Assembly (NCBI GenBank): GCA_902792435.1
Contig: CADAZN010000002.1
Coordinates: 96,283-160,282, forward strand
Source: an uncultured Bacteroidales bacterium
GTDB taxonomy: Bacteria; Bacteroidota; Bacteroidia; Bacteroidales; Muribaculaceae
Length of the DNA: 64,000 nt
Reading direction: 5' to 3'
The position numbers and the translations under genes are program-made. Below the pieces are notes generated by a model, which was given only the letters and a program-made list of their open reading frames with translations, made no database searches and had not been told where the DNA came from. Positions within the stretch are counted from its first letter, which is position 1; every line of letters begins with the position of its first letter. Shown here one piece after another: positions 26,969 through 34,726 of the stretch.

Positions 26969-27604
26969 ATGGAAGACAAGAAATTAAACAATCAAGAGAG
27001 CTTGGAGTTGATTACCAGAATGATCAACAAGACCAAGCGACAAATGCACATTGGTCAAGGCAACCTACTGCTGTGGTGGGGCTACGTTAGTGCTATCGTT
27101 GGACTGCTTGTAGGTGTGTCATTAATTGTTACCAAAGGAAACCCTGCCTGCAACTGGCTCTGGTTCCTCATCTGGATAGTTGGTGGCATTGGTATGCTAG
27201 TCATCAATCGCAAGGACCGAGGTCGCATTGAGAAAGAACCGAAGACCTACGTAGACCGTTTAACTAGCAACTTGTGGTTGACTAATGGATGTGCTTTTGC
27301 CTTCGGTACATTATTGTCAATTGGGTTTAGCTTCTTTGGCAAAGACACATGGATAGTTATGCTTATCCTTGCCTTTTTACTATGCGGTTTTAGTGCAAAC
27401 ATGCAAGGATGCATCATTCAAGAGAAATCGATGAAAATTGGCGGAGGATTTACCTTGTTTGCAGGAATCTTTGTTATGTGCTGTGTATTTGCTAAGGTGC
27501 CACTTGCCGTAGAATGGGTAATTCCCCTCTTCGTGCTATGCTTCGTTGTAACGATGATTATTCCCGGACATATTTTGAATGCTAAAGCCAAGAAGCAATG
27601 CTAA
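26969..27604 (+). CDS. Hypothetical membrane protein next to a winged-helix regulator
   Basis: A 211-residue protein with a short charged N-terminus (MEDKKLNNQESLELITRMIN) and about six membrane segments in three pairs (for example GNLLLWWGYVSAIVGLLVG and WFLIWIVGGIGMLVI). No named domain is recognised. It overlaps the start of the winged-helix gene by seven bases. Pairs of a small membrane protein and a PadR/MarR-like wing are common in Bacteroidetes, and the regulator may control its own operon; that is inference from arrangement only. Confidence 0.7.
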   Translation: MEDKKLNNQESLELITRMINKTKRQMHIGQGNLLLWWGYVSAIVGLLVGVSLIVTKGNPACNWLWFLIWIVGGIGMLVINRKDRGRIEKEPKTYVDRLTSNLWLTNGCAFAFGTLLSIGFSFFGKDTWIVMLILAFLLCGFSANMQGCIIQEKSMKIGGGFTLFAGIFVMCCVFAKVPLAVEWVIPLFVLCFVVTMIIPGHILNAKAKKQC

Positions 27605-27885
27605 AGGAACTCAACCCATTGTTGCATTCACAGTTGCGCTTGGCTATTATGTCTATCTTGATGAACTGCGAAGAAGCTAGCTTCGTCTACATCAAAGAAC
27701 AAACTCAGGCCACAGCTGGCAATCTGAGTGTGCAGCTCGACAAACTAGTATCGGCAGGATATATCACTGTCGAGAAGAAATTCCAGGGAAAGAAACCGCT
27801 CACCTTGTGCAGCGTGACCGATGCTGGGAAAAAAGCGTTTGAAGAATATGTCAACGCGTTACGCGACTACCTTAAAGTAGAATAG
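27598..27885 (+). CDS. Small winged-helix transcriptional regulator
   Basis: A 95-residue protein that is almost only a winged helix: LRLAIMSILMNCEEASF, then recognition helix QATAGNLSVQLDKLVSAGYI, the wing VEKKFQGKKPLTLCSVTDAG and a C-terminal dimerisation helix. It belongs to the HTH_34/MarR-like small regulators. Translation starts inside the last codons of the membrane protein gene, so the two are coupled. A ligand site is not apparent. Confidence 0.85.
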   Translation: MLKELNPLLHSQLRLAIMSILMNCEEASFVYIKEQTQATAGNLSVQLDKLVSAGYITVEKKFQGKKPLTLCSVTDAGKKAFEEYVNALRDYLKVE

Positions 27886-27890
27886 CAGGC

Positions 27891-27947
27891 ATGGTTGTCA
27901 TTGTTTTATTAGTAGTCGTTATAGCTATAGGATGTGTCACTCTTTAA
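27891..27947 (+). CDS. Possible tiny hydrophobic peptide (18 residues)
   Basis: Five bases after the winged-helix stop, an ATG opens the frame MVVIVLLVVVIAIGCVTL. An AGCAGG stretch precedes it at a usable distance. All residues but the last few are hydrophobic, enough for a single membrane helix. It might be a real small membrane peptide of this operon, or chance; there is no conservation evidence here. Confidence 0.25.
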   Translation: MVVIVLLVVVIAIGCVTL

Positions 27948-28001
27948 AAACCTATAGGCTATACTCCAAGCAATAAAGAAGACAACTACACTTGAATAGA
28001 C

Positions 28002-28040
28002 ATAAAAGCCCAATCGCAAAACGCTGATTGGGCTTTTATT
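28002..28040. terminator. Bidirectional terminator between the winged-helix operon and tnaA
   Basis: Arms AAAAGCCCAATC (28004-28015) and GATTGGGCTTTT (28025-28036) form a perfect 12-base stem with A/T tracts on both sides, between convergent genes. Confidence 0.88.
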
Positions 28041-28060
28041 ATTTTAATTGCTTTAAAGAA

Positions 28061-29437
28061 TTATCCTAAGCGACGAAGTTTCACTGTGAAGTGGCGCATC
28101 AAAGGAGCTTCCCATTCGATGGCAACACCACGAGTTATCTCGTTGCGACGATCATAAACGTTCTTGAGAGCAGCAGCAATCACGTTCATGTGATTGTCGG
28201 TGTAAACACGACGAGCAATGCAGAGACGGAGCAAGTCGAGACCACCAAAGCGGTTCTCACGAGTCACGGGATCACGGTCGGCGAGGATGTAACCAATCTC
28301 GCAACCACGGATACCAGCCTCAAGATAGAGCTCGCAAGTAAGAGTCTGAGCAGGGAACTCCTCCTTAGGCACATTGCAGAGCACCTTGTCGGCATCGATA
28401 AAGAGAGCGTGACCACCAACAGGACGCTGGTAAGGAATACCGTACTCGTCAAGTTTGCTAGCGAGGTACTGCACCTGATGGATGCGAGTCTCAAGCATAT
28501 CGAAGTTGGTGTTCTCGTCAAGACCTACTGCCAGTGCGTTAAGGTCGCGACCGTTAAGACCACCATAGGTCAAGAAACCCTCGAAGGGAATACAGAACAA
28601 CTTAGCGCCCTCATACCACTCTTCATTGTTGGTAGCAATAAAACCACCCATGTTAACGAGACCGTCTTTCTTGGCACTCATTGTCATAGCGTCAACATAG
28701 CTGTACATCTCACGAGCGATTTCCTTGATAGTCTTGTCGGCATAGCCTTCCTCACGAGTTTTGATGAAATAAGAGTTCTCGGCAAAGCGAGCACTGTCCA
28801 TAACCACTGGAACACCATACTTGTGGCAGAGTTCGCAAGTCTCCTTGATATTCTTCATTGAAACGGGCTGACCACCAACGGTATTGTTAGTAACAGTAAG
28901 CACCATGAAAGGAACATTGCCCTTGTTCTCAACGAGAACTTTCTCGAGTTTCTCAAGCGAAACATTACCCTTGAAAGGAATCTCAAGCTGAGTGTCCTTA
29001 GCCTCGTCGATAGTAACATCGATTGCTTTAGCCTTACGAGCCTCAATGTGGCCCTTGGTGGTGTCGAAGTGAGCGTTGCCAGGAACGACATTGCCTTCCT
29101 TAACAAGATAAGAGAAAAGTACGTTCTCGGCTGCACGGCCCTGGTGAGTAGGAATAACATACTTAAAACCAAAGATGCGTTGCACCACTTCCTGGAATTT
29201 ATAGAAGGAAGTTGCACCAGCATAGCTCTCATCGCCAAGCATCATAGCCGACCACTGACGGTCGCTCATGGCACCTGTACCCGAGTCGGTAAGACAGTCG
29301 ATGTAAACCTGCTCTGCTTTAAGCATAAACACATTGTTGTGAGCTTCTTTGAGCCACTGCTCGCGCTGCTCGCGAGTGCTCTTGGTCAAAGGCTCAATCA
29401 TTTTAATTTTCCACGATTCTGCAAATGGTAGTTCCAT
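28061..29437 (-). CDS. tnaA: Tryptophanase
   Basis: Tryptophanase splits tryptophan to indole, pyruvate and ammonia with PLP, and also works on cysteine and serine. The 458 residues show LTDSGTGAMSD, IPTHQGRAAE, the PLP lysine region MSAKKDGLVNMGG and VGGHALFID. Residues that separate it from tyrosine phenol-lyase favour tryptophanase: Asp in HFDTTKGH (Thr in the lyase) and Ile in RGCEIG (Arg in the lyase). It would make this gut bacterium an indole producer. The gene stands alone behind a leader of about 245 bases with a small ORF and competing hairpins. Confidence 0.93.
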   Translation of the reverse strand: MELPFAESWKIKMIEPLTKSTREQREQWLKEAHNNVFMLKAEQVYIDCLTDSGTGAMSDRQWSAMMLGDESYAGATSFYKFQEVVQRIFGFKYVIPTHQGRAAENVLFSYLVKEGNVVPGNAHFDTTKGHIEARKAKAIDVTIDEAKDTQLEIPFKGNVSLEKLEKVLVENKGNVPFMVLTVTNNTVGGQPVSMKNIKETCELCHKYGVPVVMDSARFAENSYFIKTREEGYADKTIKEIAREMYSYVDAMTMSAKKDGLVNMGGFIATNNEEWYEGAKLFCIPFEGFLTYGGLNGRDLNALAVGLDENTNFDMLETRIHQVQYLASKLDEYGIPYQRPVGGHALFIDADKVLCNVPKEEFPAQTLTCELYLEAGIRGCEIGYILADRDPVTRENRFGGLDLLRLCIARRVYTDNHMNVIAAALKNVYDRRNEITRGVAIEWEAPLMRHFTVKLRRLG

Positions 29438-29546
29438 AATATATATATTATTTTTAGATTTTAATGTTGTTAATAATTTAGTTACTTGAGAAAAAGTCGC
29501 ACAAGTAAATCCTGCATTATAGCAGTAAAAAATAAAAAAGGATGAG

Positions 29547-29594
29547 GCAACAATAATTCTTGTTGCGAAAAATGATTGTAATCAGCAACAATAA
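29547..29594 (-). promoter_or_regulatory. Three competing hairpin arms in the tnaA leader
   Basis: In the transcript, TTATTGTTGC (29594-29585), GCAACAA (29566-29560) and a second TTATTGTTGC (29556-29547) occur in that order. The middle arm can pair with the first or the third, not both. The second pairing is followed, after six bases, by a run of T (TTTTTTATTTTTT), like an intrinsic terminator. This is the layout of an attenuator. Confidence 0.5.
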
Positions 29595-29668
29595 AAGTGA
29601 TCTATCTCTTTGATGTTAAGAAATATACGATATAAAATCGGAGATGTCCTTGGTCTATTAAAAAGCAT
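29582..29668 (-). CDS. Possible 28-residue leader peptide of tnaA
   Basis: An ATG about 15 bases after the predicted transcription start opens a 28-codon frame that begins MLFNRPRTSP and ends EIDHFYCC. Its last codons and its stop lie within the first of the three hairpin arms. There is no tryptophan codon, unlike TnaC of E. coli; two Cys codons come just before the stop. Whether it is translated is unknown. Confidence 0.4.
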   Translation of the reverse strand: MLFNRPRTSPILYRIFLNIKEIDHFYCC

Positions 29669-29686
29669 ATCTGTACTAATGTTTTG

Positions 29687-29717
29687 CAAAATTACATAAA
29701 AAGCGAAAGAAATCAAA
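29687..29717 (-). promoter_or_regulatory. Promoter of tnaA
   Basis: Minus-strand TTTG (29717-29714) and TAATTTTG (29694-29687), 19 bases apart. Transcription would start near 29683. From 29718 to 29902 I see only AT-rich sequence. Confidence 0.75.
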
Positions 29718-29902
29718 CAAAAAGTTAGCTTTATTAATCTTTATTAAGAAAAGACCTTTCAGTACACCCGCCAAAGCCTACTAACATTATAGATAACAAG
29801 AAAAAACAACAACAAATATTAACTCACAAAACTAGTAGCATGAAAGTGAAGTTGCAAGTTAAACGATTGCAGGTGCATAACAGACAAAATGAAAACAAAA
29901 GT

Positions 29903-29934
29903 TTTGTCAATTTGTTATAAAACAATTAATTTTG
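29903..29934 (+). promoter_or_regulatory. Promoter of the small winged-helix gene
   Basis: TTTG at 29903-29906 and TAATTTTG at 29927-29934, 20 bases apart, 44 bases before the ATG. Confidence 0.8.
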
Positions 29935-29978
29935 CAGTGTTTTTATAAACAAGAAGTTTTACAAAAAAGATTATTATT

Positions 29979-30188
29979 ATGAACGTAGAAACAATTGGTC
30001 TGTGGGCAGGCGCAGTTTGGAATTCACTGAACGATGCCAATGGCACTCAGGACATGAAAGGTTTGAAAAAAGTAACAAAACTTAAAGAGAAAGAAATTTT
30101 TGCTGCTATCGGTTGGCTCGCCCGTGAAGGTAAGGTCAATGTAGCCTCTGATGAGGAAGGCAAGCAAATTGAGGTTACTTTGCTTTGA
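29979..30188 (+). CDS. Winged helix-turn-helix domain protein (DUF2582-like)
   Basis: A 69-residue protein that reads NVETIGLWAGAVWNSLN, then LKKVTKLKEKEIFAAIGWLAREGKV and a short beta hairpin. It matches the small winged-helix family formerly called DUF2582, frequent in Bacteroidetes as a stand-alone gene. DNA binding is plausible but unproven. It has a clear promoter and a terminator at 30210, so it forms a single-gene unit. Confidence 0.85.
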   Translation: MNVETIGLWAGAVWNSLNDANGTQDMKGLKKVTKLKEKEIFAAIGWLAREGKVNVASDEEGKQIEVTLL

Positions 30189-30209
30189 GGTTTATCAAGA
30201 ATCTATTAT

Positions 30210-30243
30210 CTGGAGCAAGACATTAGTCCTGCTCCAGTTTTTT
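30210..30243 (+). terminator. Terminator after the winged-helix gene
   Basis: Arms CTGGAGCA (30210-30217) and TGCTCCAG (30230-30237), followed by TTTTTT. Confidence 0.85.
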
Positions 30244-30304
30244 ATACCCATCTTGTTCCACAAGACGTGTGGTAAAAGAATTATCTGTTAGATTAGAATC
30301 ATTG

Positions 30305-31567
30305 TTATCTACCAGAGTAGATAATTCCAAATCCAACGAAGTGGTCATAACGCTCGCCAAAGGGGCGGTCATAGACTTTGACGAGATATTCGTTTGACGT
30401 TTGGAACTTGTCGCCTTCTATCATGGCGGTCTGTCCTACCCCACTGCCGTTGGGAACCCAAAGGAACTGGTAGTTGTAGGCACCTTGTTTGAGGAGGATG
30501 TCGCAGTTATAGGTTCCATAGTTTGGGTCGTAACGCATAAGGCATTGCTCAGGTGGCATGCCCAGAGTGAACTCACCCTGCACAAAAAGATTTCCTCCTT
30601 GCAGTTTCTCGCCAGTATATAATGTAAAATGCGTGACAATGTAGTCGCTCTCAACCATTGAGTCAAAAGCGCCAGACTTCCTAATAGTAAAACGGCCATA
30701 TTGAGTCTTATCATAAAGGTACCCACCGTTAGCGCGTGGCTCGTTGCGGTAAAGCGTAGCATGGTAGAAAGGCTCAAAATACTGAAATTTCTCCACTCCC
30801 ATGTTCATTGAATTGATGTTTACCATCTCGATGCGCCGGTACTCATTTCCTGCGTGGAAAATCAGGTCGCGATTGTGCTCAAATGTCACCTTGTTTGCAC
30901 TAACCATCAATGGTTTCGTAACCATAACTTCGTTATCAGGGCGGGAATTTTGAGACACTACTACTGCAAGCTCGTTAAATGGATCACTTATTCTCCCTCC
31001 GTCACGCGTAGTAACCACCACATTCACCTGTTGGTTGTGAGCATTGTAATCCACGTCGGTGTTAGTGCTAACCTCAGCATAAACTCCCATTGTGTTTTCA
31101 CTCACCGAAAAACGTGTTTGGAAGAGCACATCGTCAGGATCATCTTGCCTATAGACCTTGAGCAAATAGTTTCCGCTCTTAGTAATAATGAAGTCGTTGT
31201 TAGGTATTGTAAAATTATAGTTGAAATAGTGAACAAAAGTTGCCTCACTAGGCTTATATTCCTCTATGTCGGCCTGGTTGAATCCATCTATATACTCACT
31301 CTCCACCAGTTGTGAAGGCTGCCAATTGGCATCACAATGGGTCACACTGTAACGGAAATACTGAATCTCGAGGTCTAAGTAGTCGAAGTTCACATTCAAC
31401 ACATCATCACTCCCCAAGACATAGATGGGTGGAAAGTACATATTGCTGATGGGCGCAATTTTAAGCGACTTCACATTAGGATTGAAAATGTGAATCTGCG
31501 TGTCTTCGGCCGACAGTTTTGCTACTGCCATAAGGCACATTATAATAATATACAAGTATTTCTTCAT
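30305..31567 (-). CDS. DUF5103 secreted protein
   Basis: A 420-residue protein with a signal peptide (MKKYLYIIIMCLMAVAKLSA) and a beta-rich DUF5103 chain (YFRYSVTHCDANWQPSQLVE, NDFIITKSGNYLLKVY). The family is confined to Bacteroidetes and has no known function; the fold suggests two beta-sandwich domains, perhaps for binding at the cell surface. ATG 31567 is chosen because a -7 promoter box overlaps the longer open frame. It is preceded by one copy of a 109-base direct repeat. Confidence 0.85.
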   Translation of the reverse strand: MKKYLYIIIMCLMAVAKLSAEDTQIHIFNPNVKSLKIAPISNMYFPPIYVLGSDDVLNVNFDYLDLEIQYFRYSVTHCDANWQPSQLVESEYIDGFNQADIEEYKPSEATFVHYFNYNFTIPNNDFIITKSGNYLLKVYRQDDPDDVLFQTRFSVSENTMGVYAEVSTNTDVDYNAHNQQVNVVVTTRDGGRISDPFNELAVVVSQNSRPDNEVMVTKPLMVSANKVTFEHNRDLIFHAGNEYRRIEMVNINSMNMGVEKFQYFEPFYHATLYRNEPRANGGYLYDKTQYGRFTIRKSGAFDSMVESDYIVTHFTLYTGEKLQGGNLFVQGEFTLGMPPEQCLMRYDPNYGTYNCDILLKQGAYNYQFLWVPNGSGVGQTAMIEGDKFQTSNEYLVKVYDRPFGERYDHFVGFGIIYSGR

Positions 31568-31591
31568 AATAGATATAAATTTGAATTTTGA

Positions 31592-31622
31592 CAAAGTTAC
31601 AACCTTTTGGTTTAAAATGCAA
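31592..31622 (-). promoter_or_regulatory. Promoter of the DUF5103 gene
   Basis: Minus-strand TTG (31622-31620) and TAACTTTG (31599-31592), 20 bases apart. The -33 part lies in copy A of the 109-base repeat. Confidence 0.7.
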
Positions 31623-31713
31623 TATTCATTTCTTTAAATAGCTGTACATAAACCGATTGCGAGTGTGTTCTTTGTCGCCCTCATGTGCCCTCGACAATAA
31701 TCCGACAATTTTT
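31605..31713. repeat. 109-base direct repeat, copy A
   Basis: It aligns without gaps to 32329-32437 at roughly 84 percent identity by eye. On the minus strand its first 85 bases read as KIVGLLSRAHEGDKEHTRN and on to YSYLKK and a stop, without a start codon. Confidence 0.88.
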
Positions 31714-31714
31714 A

Positions 31715-32302
31715 TTATTTCTTGGTAATTTCAGCATTTTCCAATTTTATCGCTCCGAGAGAGATTAATGGCTTCTCAAAAGAGGACAATGGCGAGAGTG
31801 CGTAAGGCAATACGCTCTGGAATGGGAACCCTGCCATTATTCCTTTGAGGTAGTATATGTCTCCCTCGACGAATTTTGCCGCATCTTCACGAGATTGTGG
31901 TACCGCGACTTGCAGCTCAAGACCGAGTTCAGTCTCTGTAGCATCTTTTTTATACTGGAACGCAACGATATAGCGACCACCATCTTTGACGATGCCATTA
32001 CATTCAAACGGCAGCTCCTCGATTAGTGGCATGTGCTTGCCCTTGAACTGGAGCGCGTACTTCTTGAGGTCTTTTGCTATGTCTTCACAGATGATCTCGT
32101 TCTTGATGTCGCCTGGGTGTGCCTTGTAGATTGAGTCTGCCACATGAGCGAAGATAGATTTTTTCACTTCGGGTGCTTTTTTCTCATCCGTAACATTTGC
32201 CACGGCAACGCTGTCCGTCGTGTCGTTTACACCATTTTGTCCTGTTGGCTGGCATGAGCATAAGAGTGCTGCCAGCGATACGATTGCTAATACCTTTTTC
32301 AT
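31715..32302 (-). CDS. Hypothetical lipoprotein
   Basis: A 195-residue protein with a lipoprotein signal (MKKVLAIVSLAALLCSCQ, Cys17 as lipobox cysteine) and a threonine/aspartate-rich linker before a compact domain (IFAHVADSIYKAHPGDIKNE, then FECNGIVKDGGRYIVAFQY). I do not recognise the domain. It is flanked on both sides by copies of the 109-base repeat, which suggests it entered or was duplicated as a unit. Probably exported to the envelope. Confidence 0.75.
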   Translation of the reverse strand: MKKVLAIVSLAALLCSCQPTGQNGVNDTTDSVAVANVTDEKKAPEVKKSIFAHVADSIYKAHPGDIKNEIICEDIAKDLKKYALQFKGKHMPLIEELPFECNGIVKDGGRYIVAFQYKKDATETELGLELQVAVPQSREDAAKFVEGDIYYLKGIMAGFPFQSVLPYALSPLSSFEKPLISLGAIKLENAEITKK

Positions 32303-32328
32303 AATTGTCTTTTTTTATTAGTTGCACA

Positions 32329-32437
32329 TTTTGGTTTAAAATGCAATGTTCTTTTCTTTAATATGCTGTATAGCACCTAATTACAAGTGTGTTCTTTGTC
32401 GCTCTCATGCGCCTTGGACAATAATCCGACAATTTTT
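32329..32437. repeat. 109-base direct repeat, copy B
   Basis: The partner of 31605-31713. Here the minus-strand coding-like tail has a TAG after HTCN, so the reading is broken earlier than in copy A. It begins four bases past the stop of the next gene. Confidence 0.88.
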
Positions 32438-32440
32438 GCA

Positions 32441-33319
32441 TCAATTCCAGCCTGTAACCTTGCCGTTCTTGAAATAAACATAATCTTTAGAATAGACCCA
32501 CTGTTCACCATAACTGGCGCTGTTGATAGACTTGGGTTTTCCCCATGCCAGCTCAACAAGTTCTTTGGGCATCCCTATTGCGATTTCATCATTCAATGCA
32601 GTGTTGCATAGTCGTTGGCCGTATTTTCTCACCAACTTGTCCATCTTTGCCTTCTCGACAAACCAGTCACTATAAAAGGCGATGTGCTCGCCCTTCGCAT
32701 TTGAGCACATGTAACGCACATAAGCAACTGCGCCTGATGAAGGCACAATAATAAGCTCCTCGAATGTCCATTTGTCACCTGGTTTAAGATGTACAGCCTT
32801 TCCTGTATTGAAGTCTGAAATATCATCTCTTTCAACACCTTTAAAAAGGAAAGACTTTCCTTTGTGCGTCTTTTCATATTTGTCCTTGAATCCGAGGACG
32901 AGGAATGGGAAATCATATTCTGAGTCGCTAAACTTCCAATAGACTGTGTCATTCTCGCTTTCGTTCACAAGCGTAAGGTAATAGTCTCTATCGTATGATG
33001 TGCGTCCTCCATACACCACATCAACCACTCGCAACGTCTTTCCTGCTAATTCATCGTAAGGGATGCGTCCAGAGATGTAACCTGTTTTCTCCCTGGTCAT
33101 CTCATACCCATAATTTTGCAGTTGTTCCGATTTCGGAATGACAAAGAACTCTTGCCCGATGTAACGCTTAATCTCATCAAGGTTTTTCTCACAGACGATG
33201 TAAGTGCTGTCGTATGGAGCAACAGGTTTTGCTACCCTTTGAGCTGGTTCTGCTACCCTCACCTGCGCATAAAGCGCAAGTGGGAGAATTACCAATATGA
33301 TTACTACTACTTTATTCAT
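32441..33319 (-). CDS. Hypothetical secreted protein
   Basis: A 292-residue protein with a signal peptide (MNKVVVIILVILPLALYAQ) and a mature part containing IGQEFFVIPKSEQL, TLRVVDVVYGGRTSYDRDYY and a C-terminal IGMPKELVELAWGKPKSINS that looks like the small SmpA/BamE-like or 'GxPxxxVxxxxG' hinge found at the end of several secreted proteins. No family name can be given. It sits in a minus-strand group with the lipoprotein and DUF5103 genes, separated from them by the repeat copies. Confidence 0.75.
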   Translation of the reverse strand: MNKVVVIILVILPLALYAQVRVAEPAQRVAKPVAPYDSTYIVCEKNLDEIKRYIGQEFFVIPKSEQLQNYGYEMTREKTGYISGRIPYDELAGKTLRVVDVVYGGRTSYDRDYYLTLVNESENDTVYWKFSDSEYDFPFLVLGFKDKYEKTHKGKSFLFKGVERDDISDFNTGKAVHLKPGDKWTFEELIIVPSSGAVAYVRYMCSNAKGEHIAFYSDWFVEKAKMDKLVRKYGQRLCNTALNDEIAIGMPKELVELAWGKPKSINSASYGEQWVYSKDYVYFKNGKVTGWN

Positions 33320-33380
33320 TATTCAGAATGTTTGATGGTTATTTCTATTGCGAGTTCGTCTATGTGTACCGCAAAGGTAG

Positions 33381-33784
33381 TCAAAAATTTTTATCTGAAG
33401 CTATAAAGTCGCCGACTTTTCGGATTGCCTCGCTCGCCATGTCGGGAGTGACCTTGATGTAGGAGTACAGCATCTTGTTCTTGCCTGCACCGAGAGAGTG
33501 ACCAATAATGTAGTCTATGACACTCTCATTCCCTCCCAGTGCGAAAGCGTGCTGGGCGAAGGATTTGCGTGCGCTATAGAAATGAGATTAGGCATCATGT
33601 GCATGATAGAAGCAACGAACTCGGCGCACGACAGTCCCTCGACGTACGGCGCCTCGTCTATGATGCGTTGTACCTCCTGCATGCGCGGGAGTGGTTTAGT
33701 GTTTAAGTATGTGGCATCGTCACGCTTTACGACTTTGCCGTTCTTCCACTCAAATTTGGGGCTGAAAGTCATATTTACATACAT
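33381..33784 (-). pseudogene. Remnant of a tyrosine recombinase (integrase)
   Basis: The 3' part on the minus strand reads HFYSARKSFAQHAFALGGNE and then VIDYIIGHSLG, ending in a YSYIKV stretch, the C-terminal catalytic region of Bacteroidetes phage-type integrases (R-K, H-x-x-G and the nucleophile Tyr region). The 5' part, in another frame, reads FSPKFEWKNGKVVKRDDATY and resembles the start of such enzymes. The middle, about 200 or more residues, is missing, and a frameshift joins the two near 33585. It marks an old insertion of mobile DNA. Confidence 0.72.
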
Positions 33785-33895
33785 TCTAAACCTCTAAAAT
33801 TTCGCTAATTAGATGATTATCGGGCATTTTTTGCTCAATCTACTCAATTAGGTAAATATTTTGGTTTAAAACAGCAAACATTTAAGTATAATAAC

Positions 33896-33903
33896 TATAT
33901 TTG
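33896..33903 (+). promoter_or_regulatory. -7 box before the methionine sulfoxide reductase gene
   Basis: TATATTTG ends 23 bases before the ATG. A good -33 partner is not seen at the usual distance. Confidence 0.55.
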
Positions 33904-33925
33904 CACGACAAAAAATTTCCATACT

Positions 33926-34387
33926 ATGGCAAAACAAGAGAAATATGAAGAAGTGTTGCCTCAGATTGTGGCAATGATTGAAGGTGAGAATAATGCCGTG
34001 AGCGTGATGGCCAATGTAACAGCAGCGCTACATGAGGCTTTTGGATGGTGGTGGACAGGATTCTACACTGTGAATGGCGACCGCCTAGAGTTGGGCCCAT
34101 TTCAAGGGCCAGTGGCATGCTACCGCATCAAGCGCGGTCGCGGAGTGTGTGGCACAGCATGGGACCACGATGAAACAATCATTGTTCCCGACGTTGAGCA
34201 ATTTCCTGGCCATATCGCCTGCAGCAGCCTCTCTCGCAGCGAAATAGTGGTTCCTGTTCACAATAGCGATGGCGAGGTGGTTGCTGTTCTCGACATCGAC
34301 AGTAAGGAGCTAAACACCTTTGACGAAACTGACAAAACACATCTCGAAAAACTCGTAAAAAACATCTCAAAATCGCTAAATTGGTGA
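33926..34387 (+). CDS. msrC: Free methionine-(R)-sulfoxide reductase (GAF domain)
   Basis: The 153 residues form a single GAF domain of the fRMsr type, which reduces free methionine R-sulfoxide with thioredoxin. The three redox cysteines, C65 (VACYRI), C75 (GVCGTAW) and C99 (GHIACSS), have the spacing 10 and 24 found in E. coli fRMsr. WWWTGFYTV and FDETDKTHLEKLV complete the fold. A role in repair of oxidised methionine fits an anaerobe that meets oxygen. It is a single gene with its own -7 box. Confidence 0.93.
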   Translation: MAKQEKYEEVLPQIVAMIEGENNAVSVMANVTAALHEAFGWWWTGFYTVNGDRLELGPFQGPVACYRIKRGRGVCGTAWDHDETIIVPDVEQFPGHIACSSLSRSEIVVPVHNSDGEVVAVLDIDSKELNTFDETDKTHLEKLVKNISKSLNW

Positions 34388-34425
34388 CAAAAGTGTCCAA
34401 AAACATGTTATAAAACATATTTTTC

Positions 34426-34456
34426 TTGGCCAAATCAGGAAAAATACGTACCTTTG
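34426..34456 (+). promoter_or_regulatory. Promoter of a unit of small ORFs
   Basis: TTG at 34426-34428 and TACCTTTG at 34449-34456, 20 bases apart, with no long gene downstream before the terminator at 34727. Confidence 0.7.
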
Positions 34457-34468
34457 CGGCGTCAATTG

Positions 34469-34518
34469 ATGAAAAGAATAGTATTATGACATTAAGATCG
34501 AAGATTACGATCAACTAA
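34469..34518 (+). other. Two overlapping leader-size ORFs
   Basis: MKRIVL (34469-34489) and MTLRSKITIN (34486-34518) overlap by four bases (ATGA). The second spans an inverted repeat GATCG/CGATC at 34496-34512. They precede the 41-codon ORF at 34535. Confidence 0.3.
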
Positions 34519-34534
34519 CCAAAAATTATTGAGT

Positions 34535-34660
34535 ATGGAAAACAAAACAACAAAAAGGGGTATCAATCATGGCATAGAGTTGCCAAATCACGCTTATCAC
34601 CCCAACGTCTCACTGAGACAAACTACGAGAAGTGGCTACATTGCGTGGCCCAATAAATGA
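34535..34660 (+). CDS. Possible small protein of 41 residues
   Basis: An ATG-started frame of 41 codons begins MENKTTKRGINHGIELPNHA and ends in YIAWPNK. It is hydrophilic and slightly basic, with no signal or membrane segment. It is the only sizeable frame between a good promoter and a terminator, which supports a transcript; the transcript may instead be a small RNA. I do not recognise the sequence. Confidence 0.35.
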   Translation: MENKTTKRGINHGIELPNHAYHPNVSLRQTTRSGYIAWPNK

Positions 34661-34726
34661 GTTACTAACCCGCAGTTCACTAATGGTGAGCTACACAAAA
34701 GAGAGAAATCAATTTATTAAAATAAT

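Noticed and set aside
28061-29437. Tyrosine phenol-lyase instead of tryptophanase
   Set aside because: The residues at the two diagnostic places (Asp in HFDTTKGH, Ile in RGCEIG) are those of tryptophanase.
32377-32559. 60-codon minus-strand frame overlapping repeat copy B
   Set aside because: Its first part lies inside the hypothetical secreted gene and its second part is the repeat tail; there is no independent support.
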